A stretch of DNA of 64,000 nucleotides from DASZQY01 sp036511595 (GTDB lineage: Bacteria > Pseudomonadota > Alphaproteobacteria > Rhizobiales > Kaistiaceae): positions 1 to 64,000 of the forward strand of contig DATCBY010000051.1 of NCBI GenBank assembly GCA_036511595.1, given 5' to 3'. Below, one piece after another: positions 52,937 through 61,561 of this stretch; position 1 is the stretch's first letter; each line of letters begins with the position of its first letter. A model generated the notes under the pieces. That model was not told the origin of the DNA and made no database searches. It saw only the letters and a list, made by a program, of their open reading frames with translations. A program made the translations under genes and the position numbers.

Positions 52937-53968
52937 ATGACCCGCGATCTCCACCGTGTTGCCGTGGCGCCGATGATGGACTGGACGGACCGGCATTGCC
53001 GGTTCTTCCATCGCCAGTTCACGCGCCGCGCGTTGCTTTACACCGAGATGATCGTCGCCGAGGCCGTGATCCGCGGCGACCGCCGGCGCTTGATCGGCTT
53101 CTCGCCGCAGGAGCACCCGGTCGCCCTGCAACTGGGCGGCTGCGATCCGGCGAAGCTGGCGGCGGCCGCCGCTATCGCCGCCGACTTCGGCTATGACGAG
53201 ATCAACCTGAACGTCGGCTGTCCGTCCGACCGCGTTCAGTCGGGCACCTTTGGCGCTTGTCTCATGCGCGCGCCCGGCCTCGTAGGCGACTGCGTCGCGG
53301 CAATGAAGGCTGCGGTGCGCGTGCCGGTGACGGTCAAATGCCGGCTGGGCGTCGACGAGCAGGATCCGGAAGCCGCACTCGACGCGCTCGCCGGGACCGC
53401 CATCGCCGCCGGCGCCGATGCGATCTGGGTGCATGCCCGCAAGGCCTGGCTGGAGGGGCTGAGCCCGAAACAGAACCGCGACGTGCCGCGGCTGGACTAT
53501 GGCCGCGTCCATCGTCTGAAGGCCCGCCATTCGCAAACCTTCATCGGCATCAACGGTGGCATCGCTTCGCTCGATCAGGCAGAACAGCATCTGGATTTCG
53601 TCGACGGCGTGATGCTCGGCCGGGCCGCATATCACACGCCGGAAATTCTGGGCGAAGTCGACGCGCGCTTCTACGGCGACGAAGGTGACGCGGTCGATCC
53701 GCGCCAGGCTGTCGAGGCGATGGTCCCCTACATCGAACAAGAACTGCAGGTGGGCACGCGCCTGTCGCACGTCACGCGGCACATGCTCGGCCTGTTCCAT
53801 GGCGAAGCGGGCGCGCGTGGCTGGCGCCGGATGCTGACGCTCGGCGCGGTGAAGCCCGGCGCGGGGGTGGAAGTCTTGCGGGAAGCGCTCGGCGCATTGG
53901 ATCGCCCGTCCGCGCAACCGCCGCCCGACTACGGCGTCAGCACGAGCCGGTCGCCGGAGATGGCATAG
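52937..53968 (+). CDS. dusA: tRNA-dihydrouridine synthase A
   Basis: From ATG 52937 the product has 343 residues. RVAVAPMMDWTDRHCRFFHRQ, RRALLYTEMIVAEAV and PVALQLGGCDP are DusA hallmarks. The catalytic Cys95 is in LNVGCPSDRVQSGTFGACLM, and VHARKAWLEGLSPKQNRDVPRLDYGRV plus FIGINGGI bind FMN and tRNA. DusA reduces U20 in the tRNA D-loop using NADPH and FMN. The frame is open upstream to TTG 52883, but the homologous region starts at the chosen ATG. Its last 40 bases overlap the convergent aspartic-protease gene. Confidence 0.95.
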   Translation: MTRDLHRVAVAPMMDWTDRHCRFFHRQFTRRALLYTEMIVAEAVIRGDRRRLIGFSPQEHPVALQLGGCDPAKLAAAAAIAADFGYDEINLNVGCPSDRVQSGTFGACLMRAPGLVGDCVAAMKAAVRVPVTVKCRLGVDEQDPEAALDALAGTAIAAGADAIWVHARKAWLEGLSPKQNRDVPRLDYGRVHRLKARHSQTFIGINGGIASLDQAEQHLDFVDGVMLGRAAYHTPEILGEVDARFYGDEGDAVDPRQAVEAMVPYIEQELQVGTRLSHVTRHMLGLFHGEAGARGWRRMLTLGAVKPGAGVEVLREALGALDRPSAQPPPDYGVSTSRSPEMA

Positions 53969-54660
53969 CCGTTCAGCGTGTCGAGGAAGCTCATGCCGAG
54001 GAGACTCTGGTCGAGCGAGCCGGGCGGGGCGACCAGCGCCGGCACGTCATGCCGCTCGATGGAGCCCACCGACAGCGCCTGAAGCACGATAGGGGCTGCC
54101 TGGATAACGCCATTGGCGGTCCGGATCGGCGTCGTGAAGCTCAGCCCGCCAGTCTTGATGCCAACCCTTGCCGCATCCCTGGACGACAGCGTCACGAAAC
54201 TCGCGCCGGTATCGAGCATCAGCGTCGTCGTCACCTTGTCGAGGTTGGCGCGCACGGCGAAATTGCCGTCGATCGACCGTGAGATCACCACGACGTCCCC
54301 GGCGACTCCTGCGAAATGCCCGGAAATCGGCATGCCCGGAACCAGCACGCCGACGATCCGGGCGCCGACCGCGGTGAGGTCGCTGCGGTAGGCGTAGCCG
54401 CCGACGATAACGAGGAAGATCGCCAGCCACCCGGTCGCCGCCCGCATGACGTCGCGCACGCCGAGCCCACGCCCGAAGAGCGCGGAACCGACAAAGATCA
54501 GCACGACGACGAGATAGCCGCCGCGAACGAAATCGTGATCGGCGATGCCAAACGTTTCGCCGGAGCCGTTGCGCGCGGCGAGCACCACCGCAATTGCGAC
54601 GACGAAGCCCAGCAGCGCCCAAAAGCCGTGCGCCGAATTTCGTGCCGGCGGATTGGTCAT
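53929..54660 (-). CDS. Membrane-anchored retropepsin-like aspartic protease (TIGR02281 family)
   Basis: From ATG 54660 the product has 243 residues. Two or three N-terminal membrane helices (FWALLGFVVAIAVVLAA; YLVVVLIFVGSALFG; GWLAIFLVIVGGY) are followed by a single-lobe aspartic protease domain, catalytic LMLDTGASFVTLSSRDA near 140-160 and the flap region. LGMSFLDTLNGYAISGDRLVL closes the fold. Rhizobial relatives (RC/perP-like) act in periplasmic processing at cell division, for example in Caulobacter, but this is by analogy. It is coupled to the DUF1289 gene by ATGA and converges with dusA. Confidence 0.88.
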   Translation of the reverse strand: MTNPPARNSAHGFWALLGFVVAIAVVLAARNGSGETFGIADHDFVRGGYLVVVLIFVGSALFGRGLGVRDVMRAATGWLAIFLVIVGGYAYRSDLTAVGARIVGVLVPGMPISGHFAGVAGDVVVISRSIDGNFAVRANLDKVTTTLMLDTGASFVTLSSRDAARVGIKTGGLSFTTPIRTANGVIQAAPIVLQALSVGSIERHDVPALVAPPGSLDQSLLGMSFLDTLNGYAISGDRLVLTP

Positions 54661-54833
54661 TGCGGCGCCCGCCGTTGTCGCGCGAGCCGGTCGGGAAGGA
54701 CGGCCATGATTGCCAGCCTCTCCTCCTCGGTGACGCTCGCCCACTTGCCGATTTCCGCCAGCGTGCGCCCGCAACCGACGCAGATGCCGGTCTCAGGGTC
54801 GAGGGTGCAATGGCGGATGCAGGGCGAGGTCAT
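54657..54833 (-). CDS. DUF1289-domain protein (small Cys-rich)
   Basis: The product is 58 residues: MTSPCIRHCTLDPETGICVG, then CGRTLAEIGKWASVTEEERLAIMAVLPDRLARQ. The four cysteines (CxxxC...CxxC) and the WASVTEEER motif define DUF1289, a putative zinc- or iron-binding module often found beside redox or membrane genes in proteobacteria. Function is not known. It overlaps the aspartic-protease start by four bases (ATGA). The start lacks an evident ribosome binding site, but the length matches the family. Confidence 0.88.
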   Translation of the reverse strand: MTSPCIRHCTLDPETGICVGCGRTLAEIGKWASVTEEERLAIMAVLPDRLARQRRAPQ

Positions 54834-54860
54834 CGGGGAAGACGCCGACAGGTGCCGACG

Positions 54861-55661
54861 CTAGGTTATCGACGCGCCGATGAGGAAGGCGACGACGGCG
54901 ACCTGCTGGCACGCGCCGAGCGTATCGCCGGTGCGCCCGCCGAGAATGCGCGCGGTCAGGCGGATCATCGCGTAGGTGGCGAGCGCGGCCAACGCCCCGG
55001 CGAAGATGGTTGCCCACAGGCCGATCGAGGGGACGCCGACGATCACGGCGATCACGGCGGCCACGGCCAGCGCGACCAGCATGGCATTCTGGTCGGGGAC
55101 GCCGGCGTCGTTGGAGAGGCCGCCGCTACGCGCCGCCGGCAGATCGTGCCAGAGACGAACGAGCGCCGCCCGCGAAACCGCTTCCGCGGCGACAAGCGCG
55201 AACGCCGCTTGCAGCGATCCGGTCGCGGCGACAGCGCTGAGCGCGCCAACCCGCAGCAGGATCGAGAACACCAGCGCCACGGCGCCATAGGTGCCGACAC
55301 GGCTGTCGTCCATGATGGCGAGCTTCTTTTCGGTGGTGGCGCCACCGAAACTGTCGGCGCTGTCGGCCAGCCCGTCCTCGTGCAACGCGCCGGTGATGAG
55401 GACGGTCGTGGCTATCGCCAGGGCCGCCGACACCAGGATCGAAACGCCAAGTCGCATCGCGACGACCAGGACGACGCCGCCGGCAAGCCCGACCAGGGCA
55501 CCGACGACCGGAAAGACGCGTGCGCCATGACGGAAGTCCGGAACCTGCCGCGTGTCCATGCCGATCAGTCCGGCGGGAAGCCGTGTCAGGAAAATCGAAG
55601 CGGCCCTGATCTCGCCAAGCGCGACGCCGATTTCGCTGGGAATCGGCTGATTATCGCTCAT
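54861..55661 (-). CDS. cobS: Adenosylcobinamide-GDP ribazoletransferase (cobalamin synthase)
   Basis: The product is 266 residues, an integral membrane protein with about seven helices. ASIFLTRLPAGL at the N-terminus and the Mg-binding GALHEDGLADSADSFGG near 92-108, then IMDDSRVGTYGAVAL, are the CobS (CobV) signatures. It joins adenosylcobinamide-GDP to alpha-ribazole to form adenosylcobalamin in the final step of B12 synthesis. GGAG lies eight bases before the ATG. It is divergent from cobT across 126 bp, in which I see no cobalamin riboswitch. Confidence 0.95.
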   Translation of the reverse strand: MSDNQPIPSEIGVALGEIRAASIFLTRLPAGLIGMDTRQVPDFRHGARVFPVVGALVGLAGGVVLVVAMRLGVSILVSAALAIATTVLITGALHEDGLADSADSFGGATTEKKLAIMDDSRVGTYGAVALVFSILLRVGALSAVAATGSLQAAFALVAAEAVSRAALVRLWHDLPAARSGGLSNDAGVPDQNAMLVALAVAAVIAVIVGVPSIGLWATIFAGALAALATYAMIRLTARILGGRTGDTLGACQQVAVVAFLIGASIT

Positions 55662-55787
55662 CGTCGTCTCCGTCGCCTGATGCGTAAGGCCGCATTGCGG
55701 TTGCCGGTGCGAAGATTATAGAACCTCGGCGCTGACCGGGCAAAGAACGCCCGCCCCATCTCCCTGAAGCAATGACTGGAGCCGCCG

Positions 55788-56816
55788 GTGGTCGCATCTT
55801 CTTCCGGGCTGCCGTTTGATGATTTTCGCGCTCTTGTCGCGAAGATGCCCGGCCCGGACGAAGCCGCGGCGGCGGCAGTGCGAACCCGCGATGCAGTCCT
55901 GACCAAGCCGGCAGGCTCCCTCGGCCGTCTCGAATCACTCGTCGAATGGCTGGCCGCGTGGCAGGCAAAGGCGCCCCCAACCGTCAACCGGCCGCTGGTC
56001 GCCATCTTCGCCGGCAACCACGGCGTCACCGCGCAGGGTGTCTCGGCGTTCCCGGCGGCGGTTACGCGCCAGATGGTCGACAATTTCGCTGCCGGCGGTG
56101 CCGCCATCAATCAGATTTGTCTCGCCTACGACCTGTCGCTCAAGGTCTACGATCTGGCGCTCGACCTGCCAACGGGCGACATCACGCACGGCTCAGCGCT
56201 CGACGAAGCCACCTGCGCTGCCACGATGGCTTTTGGCATGGAGTCGACGGCCGGCGGCATCGATCTTCTCTGCATCGGTGAAATGGGAATCGGCAACACC
56301 ACGGTCGCGGCGGCGATCTTTGCCGCCCTGTTTGGCGGCGGGGCGGACGACTGGGTCGGTCCGGGAACCGGCGTCGACGCGGCCGGAATGGGCCGCAAGC
56401 GCGATGCGGTGACGGCGGCCCTTACCTGGCACACCGGCCATCTCGGCGATCCGCTGGAAGCGCTCGGCCGGGTGGGCGGTCGGGAAATCGCCGCGATGAC
56501 CGGCGCAATCCTCGCGGCCAGGATCAACCGGGTGCCCGTGATCGTCGATGGCTACGTTGCCACGGCCGCCGCTGCGGTTCTCTTCGCCATGGATCCCGGC
56601 GCGCTTGACCATTGCCTGTTTGGCCACGTTTCGGCGGAGCCTGCCCACGCGCGCGCGCTGGCCCACATGGACAAGACGCCGCTGCTGAATCTTGGCATGC
56701 GGCTGGGAGAGGGGACGGGCGCTGCGCTCGCCGCCGGCATCGTCAAGGCGGCGGTTCGCCTGCACACCGGCATGGCGACCTTTACCCAGGCCGGCGTGGC
56801 GACCAAGGAAACTTAG
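55788..56816 (+). CDS. cobT: Nicotinate-nucleotide-dimethylbenzimidazole phosphoribosyltransferase
   Basis: The product is 342 residues from GTG 55788 (GGAG about seven bases before). KPAGSLGRLESLVEWLAAWQ, IFAGNHGVTAQGVSAFP, NFAAGGAAINQI, EMGIGNTTVAAAIFAALFGG and LNLGMRLGEGTGAALAAGIVKAA are all characteristic; the RLGEG glutamate is the general base. It makes alpha-ribazole 5'-phosphate from dimethylbenzimidazole and NaMN, the lower ligand of B12. Called CobU in Pseudomonas denitrificans nomenclature. Convergent with the following kinase gene, four bases shared. Confidence 0.96.
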   Translation: MVASSSGLPFDDFRALVAKMPGPDEAAAAAVRTRDAVLTKPAGSLGRLESLVEWLAAWQAKAPPTVNRPLVAIFAGNHGVTAQGVSAFPAAVTRQMVDNFAAGGAAINQICLAYDLSLKVYDLALDLPTGDITHGSALDEATCAATMAFGMESTAGGIDLLCIGEMGIGNTTVAAAIFAALFGGGADDWVGPGTGVDAAGMGRKRDAVTAALTWHTGHLGDPLEALGRVGGREIAAMTGAILAARINRVPVIVDGYVATAAAAVLFAMDPGALDHCLFGHVSAEPAHARALAHMDKTPLLNLGMRLGEGTGAALAAGIVKAAVRLHTGMATFTQAGVATKET

Positions 56817-58357
56817 CCGGCCCGCAGCCAGCTGGCGCCGCGGCGCGGCGCCGTGCCGTCCATCGGCGGCAGCGCCTCCATCACCCGCGATTGCGGGAAG
56901 GTAGCAATGACCTCCGTGCCCTCGCGCAATTTCGACCGCAATTCGAACGTGCCGTCGTGCGTCTCCATCAGGGCCTGGACGATGGGCAGGCCAAGGCCGG
57001 CGCCGCGCTCGGCGCTCTTGATGGCGATAGAGCCCTGGCCGAACGACGACAGCACGATCGGGATTTCCTCCTCCGGAATCCCCGGCCCGTTGTCTCGGAT
57101 CGAGAGATATTGACCGCCGCCCGCGGCCCAACCGACTTTTATGGCGATCTCGCCACCGCTCGGCGTAAACTTGACCGCGTTGGAGAGCAGGTTGAGCGCG
57201 ATCTGGCGAACCGCGCGATCGTCGGCCCAGAGCCGCGCCAGACTGCGCACGTAGCTTTCCGTGAAAGTGATGTCCTTGGCCGCCGCCTTTAGCTGCATCA
57301 GCCGCTGACATTCCTCCATGATGTGGACGAGATTCACCGGTTCCTCGTTCAGTTCGTAGCGCCCGGCCTCGATGCGCGACAGGTCGAGGATCTCGTTGAT
57401 CAGGTTGAGGAGGTGCTGACCGCTGGTGTGAATGTCGCCGACGTAGTCCTTGTAGCGGTCGTTGCCGATCGGGCCGAGCACCTCCTTGCTGATGATTTCC
57501 GAAAAGCCGAGGATAGCGTTCAGCGGCGTGCGCAGTTCGTGACTCATGGTGGCCAGGAAACGCGACTTGGCGAGGTTAGACTCTTCCGCGCGCCGGCGCG
57601 ATTCATCCGAAATCGACTTGGCGGTGCCCAGCTCCGCGATCAGTAAATCCTTCTCGACGCGATATTCCAGCATGGCGAGCGTCGCCGAGTTGAGGCGTGA
57701 AGCGAGAATGAGAAAGAACACCTGGGCCGCGATCGCCATGGCGGCGAGCGCCAGCAGGAGCACGTCGCCGCGGCCGATGTACTCGGCTGCGAGGACCACG
57801 GTAACCGGCACGGTGCCGGCTGCCGCCGCCGGCAGCATTGTCGAGGCGAGCGACGTGATGACCGCGACCACGACCAGCATGGTGGCGAACTGAAACACCT
57901 CGAGTCCGGCAAGATTGGCGCTGGCGCTTGGCAGCAGCACCAGCAGCACCGACCATGCCACGCCGCCGAGAAACTCAGCCACGACGAAGCGGCGGGTCCA
58001 GCGCTGAAACGAAACCTCGTTTGCGGGTGCGACGATGTATTGGCGGCAGAGCAGCACCATTGCCACGTGGCTGGCAAGCACCAGCGCTGCCCACGCGGCG
58101 GCTACGTAAGGCGGAACCCAAAGGAGCGCGGCGGTCGCGACGATGACCACCAGCATGGGCACGGCGTAGGCGGCGCTGAGGCGATTGCGGGCGTAGGTCA
58201 GCGCCAGTTCGTAATCGAACGCCGGCCGTGTGCCCGAGCCCGATGTCAGCCGTTCGCGGGTTTCGCGCACCGTGCGCAGCACAACCCGGCGACGATCCGC
58301 CCGTTGCCGGCTCGCGACGGTCTTGTCACTTTCCGAATTGGCGACGCTCTGTCCCAT
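56813..58357 (-). CDS. Membrane sensor histidine kinase (DivJ/PdhS-like H-box)
   Basis: From ATG 58357 the product has 514 residues. Five or six membrane helices lie between about 60 and 225 with short loops, so the sensing part is likely the membrane domain itself. No PAS domain is seen. A short coiled coil leads to SRFLATMSHELRTPLNAILGFSEII (His near 271) and the DIHTSGQHLLNLINEILDLSRIEAGR helix. The ATPase part has LNLLSNAVKFTPSGG, IRDNGPGIPEEE and GAGLGLPIVQAL. The H-box block is close to that of the kinase at 29876-32245 and to DivJ/PleC/PdhS. An extra 13 codons upstream are open. Divergent from the Lrp gene. Confidence 0.9.
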   Translation of the reverse strand: MGQSVANSESDKTVASRQRADRRRVVLRTVRETRERLTSGSGTRPAFDYELALTYARNRLSAAYAVPMLVVIVATAALLWVPPYVAAAWAALVLASHVAMVLLCRQYIVAPANEVSFQRWTRRFVVAEFLGGVAWSVLLVLLPSASANLAGLEVFQFATMLVVVAVITSLASTMLPAAAAGTVPVTVVLAAEYIGRGDVLLLALAAMAIAAQVFFLILASRLNSATLAMLEYRVEKDLLIAELGTAKSISDESRRRAEESNLAKSRFLATMSHELRTPLNAILGFSEIISKEVLGPIGNDRYKDYVGDIHTSGQHLLNLINEILDLSRIEAGRYELNEEPVNLVHIMEECQRLMQLKAAAKDITFTESYVRSLARLWADDRAVRQIALNLLSNAVKFTPSGGEIAIKVGWAAGGGQYLSIRDNGPGIPEEEIPIVLSSFGQGSIAIKSAERGAGLGLPIVQALMETHDGTFELRSKLREGTEVIATFPQSRVMEALPPMDGTAPRRGASWLRAG

Positions 58358-58488
58358 TCCGCTGCATTTCGCTCCGTCTTGGGGCCGGTGCCTCAAGGCC
58401 CGCAGGATCGGGGGAAATGCTTAATTTGATGCTCAACGCGGTTGATAAAATGCGTTCCCGCGCGGGTCGTGGCCGCTGCCCGCCTCGG

Positions 58489-58517
58489 TTGACATTCGCA
58501 GAAAGAATTTCTATTAC
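58489..58517 (+). promoter_or_regulatory. Sigma-70-type promoter of the Lrp-family gene
   Basis: TTGACA (58489-58494), a 17-base spacer and TATTAC (58512-58517). Transcription would start near 58524, about 74 bases before the ATG, with the palindromic operator inside the leader. Confidence 0.65.
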
Positions 58518-58538
58518 GTTCGCCTAAGACGGCGCTAT

Positions 58539-58555
58539 GTAGGATAATATCCTAC
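58539..58555. promoter_or_regulatory. Lrp-type operator: perfect palindrome GTAGGATAATATCCTAC
   Basis: Eight-base arms around a central A. The core agrees with about 12 of 15 positions of the Lrp consensus. It lies about 15-31 bases downstream of the predicted start site and 43 bases before the lrp ATG, as expected for negative autoregulation. Confidence 0.6.
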
Positions 58556-58597
58556 CTGAGCGACGGTTTAGGAACCAGCTTGCAGCAGAGGCATCCG

Positions 58598-59095
58598 ATG
58601 GTCGACCGGCTGGACCGCAAGATTCTGCAAATCCTGCAAGAGGACGCCACCGTTCCGGTGGCCGAGATCGGCCGCCGTGTCGGCCTGTCGACGACGCCCT
58701 GCTGGCGCCGGATTCAGAAGCTCGAGGAGGATGGGGTCATCACCGGACGCGTGGCGCTGCTCGACCCGCGCAAGGTGAACACCAAGGTTACCGCCTTCAT
58801 CTCGATCACCACCAACCAGCACAACGAGGAATGGCTGAAGCGGTTCGCCGAGGTCATTCAGGACCTGCCGGAAGTGGTCGAGTTCTATCGCATGGCCGGA
58901 CAGGTCGATTATCTGCTGCGCGTCGTCGTGCCGGACATCGAGGCCTACGACAATTTCTACAAGCGGCTCATATCCAAGATCGACATTGCCGATGTCTCGA
59001 CGACGTTTGCCATGGAGCAGATCAAGTACACGACCGCGATGCCGCTGAGTTACGTCATCGTCGACAAGGAGAAGTCGAAGGCGGCTACCGCCTAG
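58598..59095 (+). CDS. Lrp/AsnC-family transcriptional regulator
   Basis: From ATG 58598 the product has 165 residues. The HTH (LDRKILQILQEDATVPVAEIGRRVGLSTTPCWRRIQKLEEDGVITG) covers about 3-55, with the STTPCWRRI recognition helix common to Lrp itself and to amino-acid-responsive paralogues. The RAM effector domain follows (VTAFISITT, VVEFYRMAGQVDYLLRVVVPDIEAYDNFYKRLI). It is longer and closer to Lrp than to AsnC. The amino acid sensed and the regulon are unknown, but its own operator palindrome is seen. Overlaps the AlkD-like gene by 11 bp at the 3' ends. Confidence 0.94.
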   Translation: MVDRLDRKILQILQEDATVPVAEIGRRVGLSTTPCWRRIQKLEEDGVITGRVALLDPRKVNTKVTAFISITTNQHNEEWLKRFAEVIQDLPEVVEFYRMAGQVDYLLRVVVPDIEAYDNFYKRLISKIDIADVSTTFAMEQIKYTTAMPLSYVIVDKEKSKAATA

Positions 59096-59798
59096 GCAGC
59101 CGCCGGGCGATGCGCTCGATCGTGGCGGGATCGGTGAGTTCCCGCAGCGCGTCCTTGCCGATCCAGCGCGCCGTCTTGTCGTCGGAGGCGGCCAGCGCCC
59201 GGGCGAGATTGAGGGCAGGGCGGTTCAACGCGGGAGAGCGTTTGCCGATCTGGCGGAGCGCCCAGTTGACGGCCTTGCGCACGAAATTGCGCTGGTCCGT
59301 GGCGTGCGTCTCGGTCAGCGTCAGGAAAGGCAGGAACTCCGCACCCGGCGCGCCCTTGGCCCCGACGGCGTAGCCGGCAATCGTGGCGAATGCCGCCCGC
59401 CGCACGAACTCCCGTTCGTCCGCCGCCCATTTCGCCGCCTTCTCGGCCACGAACGGTGTCCGCGCGAAGACCTTCATGCACGCCTGATCGCAGAGATCCC
59501 AGGAATCGAACGCGCCCGCCCAGGCGTCCATCTGCCTGCGTGTCACCTTGTCCGGCTCGTCGACGAGCGCGGCAAGGATGCGGGCCTCGTGATAGCCGCT
59601 CGCCCAAAGCTCGGCGGCGAGCGCGTGATTTCGCCGGTACTTCCGCTCCAGTGGCCGCATCGCCGCCATCGACACGCCGAGCGCATTGGCGGTGTTGATG
59701 CCGAAGCGCGCCATGCCGGCGCGGCCCTGCTCCGACCCCAATGACTTCAGTTCGGCCAGCACCGTCGCCGCCGAAGGCGCCGCACCCGTGCGCGCCAT
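59085..59798 (-). CDS. DNA alkylation repair protein (AlkD-like)
   Basis: The product is 237 residues, all-helical HEAT-like repeats: LAAELWASGYHEARILAALVDEP, MDAWAGAFDSWDLCDQACMKVF, EFVRRAAFATIAGYAVG, and NFVRKAVNWALRQIGKR. The W-D-LCDQ and NFVRKAVNWALRQIGKR patterns are those of the AlkD family, which removes bulky or cationic alkylated bases. It may act as a glycosylase or only as a binding scaffold; the catalytic Asp/Trp pair cannot be placed with certainty. The start overlaps the dehydrogenase stop by ATGA, so both are in one transcript. Confidence 0.88.
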   Translation of the reverse strand: MARTGAAPSAATVLAELKSLGSEQGRAGMARFGINTANALGVSMAAMRPLERKYRRNHALAAELWASGYHEARILAALVDEPDKVTRRQMDAWAGAFDSWDLCDQACMKVFARTPFVAEKAAKWAADEREFVRRAAFATIAGYAVGAKGAPGAEFLPFLTLTETHATDQRNFVRKAVNWALRQIGKRSPALNRPALNLARALAASDDKTARWIGKDALRELTDPATIERIARRLPRR

Positions 59799-60670
59799 CA
59801 ATCTTTCTCGAGGCGCGCGATCAGACTGGACGTGTCCCAACGGCGGCCGCCCATGGCTTGCACGTCGGCGTAGAACTGGTCGACGAGCGCGGTCATCGGC
59901 AGCTTGGCGCCGGTGCTGCGCGCCTCCGCCAGCGTCATCCCCAGATCCTTGCGCATCCAGTCGACGGCGAAACCGAAGTCGAACTTGCCGGCGTTCATCG
60001 TCTTGTAGCGGTTCTCCATCTGCCACGATTGCGCGGCGCCCTTGGAAATGACGCCGATCACCTTCTCGACGTCGAGGCCGGCGCGCTTGGCGAAATGGAT
60101 GCCTTCCGCGATGCCTTCGACGACGCCGGCGATGCAGATCTGGTTGACCATCTTGGTGAGCTGCCCGGCGCCGGTCGGGCCCATCAGCCCGACCATCTTG
60201 GCGTAGCCGTCGATGACCGGCTTGGCCTTGTCGAAGGTCGCCGGATCGCCGCCGACCATGACCGTGAGCTGGCCGTTCTCGGCCCCCGCCTGCCCCCCGG
60301 AAACCGGCGCGTCCAGGAAGCCGACACCCTTCGCCGAAGCCGCCGCTCCGATCTCGCGCGCCACCGTTGCCGAGGCGGTCGTGTTGTCGACGAGGATGGC
60401 GCCGGCCGTCATGCCGGCAAGCGCACCCTCTGCGCCAAGGACGACCGAGCGCAAGTCGTCGTCGTTGCCGACGCAGGTGAAGACGAATTCGGCGCCGGCC
60501 GCGGCCGCCTTTGGCGTTGCCGCGGCAGCGCCGGCGTGCTCCGCCACCCACTTTGCCGCGCGCGCCGGCGTGCGATTGTAGACCGTGACGGCGTGACCGG
60601 CGCGCTTGGCGAGGTGCCCGGCCATCGGGTAGCCCATGACACCCAGGCCGAGGAAGGCAACTCTTGCCAT
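59798..60670 (-). CDS. 3-hydroxyisobutyrate dehydrogenase-family NAD(P)-dependent oxidoreductase
   Basis: The product is 290 residues. Rossmann FLGLGVMGYPMAGHLAKRAG at 6-25, NRT for the cofactor ribose, FLDAPVSGGQAGAENGQLTVMVGG as substrate loop, and the catalytic Lys near 171 in GAGQLTKMVNQ. The C-terminal helical half ends with DLGMTLAEA. The family includes 3-hydroxyisobutyrate, tartronate semialdehyde and glyoxylate/succinic semialdehyde reductases; DAPVSGGQAGAENG is nearest to the glyoxylate reductase (GLYR) branch. Exact substrate unknown. AAGGA lies ten bases before the ATG. Confidence 0.92.
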   Translation of the reverse strand: MARVAFLGLGVMGYPMAGHLAKRAGHAVTVYNRTPARAAKWVAEHAGAAAATPKAAAAGAEFVFTCVGNDDDLRSVVLGAEGALAGMTAGAILVDNTTASATVAREIGAAASAKGVGFLDAPVSGGQAGAENGQLTVMVGGDPATFDKAKPVIDGYAKMVGLMGPTGAGQLTKMVNQICIAGVVEGIAEGIHFAKRAGLDVEKVIGVISKGAAQSWQMENRYKTMNAGKFDFGFAVDWMRKDLGMTLAEARSTGAKLPMTALVDQFYADVQAMGGRRWDTSSLIARLEKD

Positions 60671-60736
60671 GTCGATTGCGTCCTTGCGTTTGTTGATGGT
60701 GATGTTGGCGAAACGGAGAGGGAAGTCTAGCCGAGG

Positions 60737-61561
60737 TCAGCGCCGCGCGGGAGCGCGAACGTGCCGCGTGATCCGCCGCTCTATGGCGTTCACCACCCGG
60801 CCGAGTGCCTCGACGAGAACGAGATAGAACACCGCCGCCAGCAGGTAGAACGAGAGATCGTAGGTCTTCGAGAAGATGAAGCGCGTCTCCCCCATCAGGT
60901 CGAGAACGGTGACGATACTCGCCACCGCCGAGGCTTTGATCATCAGGATCACCTCATTGCCGTAGGGCCGCAACGCCACGATGAGCGCCTGCGGCAGGAG
61001 GATCCGGCGGAGGATCACGAAGGGGTGGAGACCGAGGGCGGCGGCGGCTTCGCGCTGCCCGTGCGGCACGTTGCGGATCGCGCCCGAAAGAATCTCGGAT
61101 TGGTAGGCGGCAGTGTTGAGCGCGAACGAGAACACGGCGCAGTTGAAGGCGTCGCGGAAGAACCACCACAGGCCGATCGCCTTCAGCCCGCCGGCAAACT
61201 CGCCGGCGCCGTAGTAGACGAGGAAGAGCTGCGCGATCAGCGGCGTACCACGAAAGAAATAAGAATAGGCATAGGCAATTGTCCCGACGATGCGGTTCTT
61301 CGACAGTCGCCCCGCGGCAACCGGCAGCGAGATGATGGCACCGACCAGGACGGAGGCTGTGACCAGCTCGATCGTCGTGACGAAGCCGGTGAAGATGCGC
61401 CCGCCATAAGCGTCGATCCGCTCGGCGCTTACCGAGTGCGCCAGCACCAACACAAGAACGACCGCGACGATCGCCCACAGTGCGATCAGCGCCACGCCGG
61501 TCGCGGTGATGCCGTCGGCGCGGCGGGCCCGCGGCGGGGCCGTGGCGAGAACCGCCGTCAT
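60737..61561 (-). CDS. Polar amino acid ABC transporter permease (HisM-like)
   Basis: The product is 274 residues with about five membrane helices. The EAA loop, YQSEILSGAIRNVPHGQREAAAALGLHPFVILRRILLPQA, is the docking site for the ATPase. Typical of the HisM/GlnP family for polar amino acids. It overlaps the other permease by four bases. No ATPase gene follows; the next gene on this strand is the oxidoreductase 67 bp downstream. Confidence 0.93.
   Translation of the reverse strand: MTAVLATAPPRARRADGITATGVALIALWAIVAVVLVLVLAHSVSAERIDAYGGRIFTGFVTTIELVTASVLVGAIISLPVAAGRLSKNRIVGTIAYAYSYFFRGTPLIAQLFLVYYGAGEFAGGLKAIGLWWFFRDAFNCAVFSFALNTAAYQSEILSGAIRNVPHGQREAAAALGLHPFVILRRILLPQALIVALRPYGNEVILMIKASAVASIVTVLDLMGETRFIFSKTYDLSFYLLAAVFYLVLVEALGRVVNAIERRITRHVRAPARR

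Noticed and set aside
55662..55787. Search for a cobalamin riboswitch between cobS and cobT
   Set aside because: No B12-box-like segment or extended helix set is visible in the 126 bp.
59799..60551. Extension of the AlkD-like gene to a 488-codon frame
   Set aside because: The extra upstream part is antisense-free but overlaps the dehydrogenase in another frame and is Gly/Arg-rich; the ATG at 59798 begins the homologous region.
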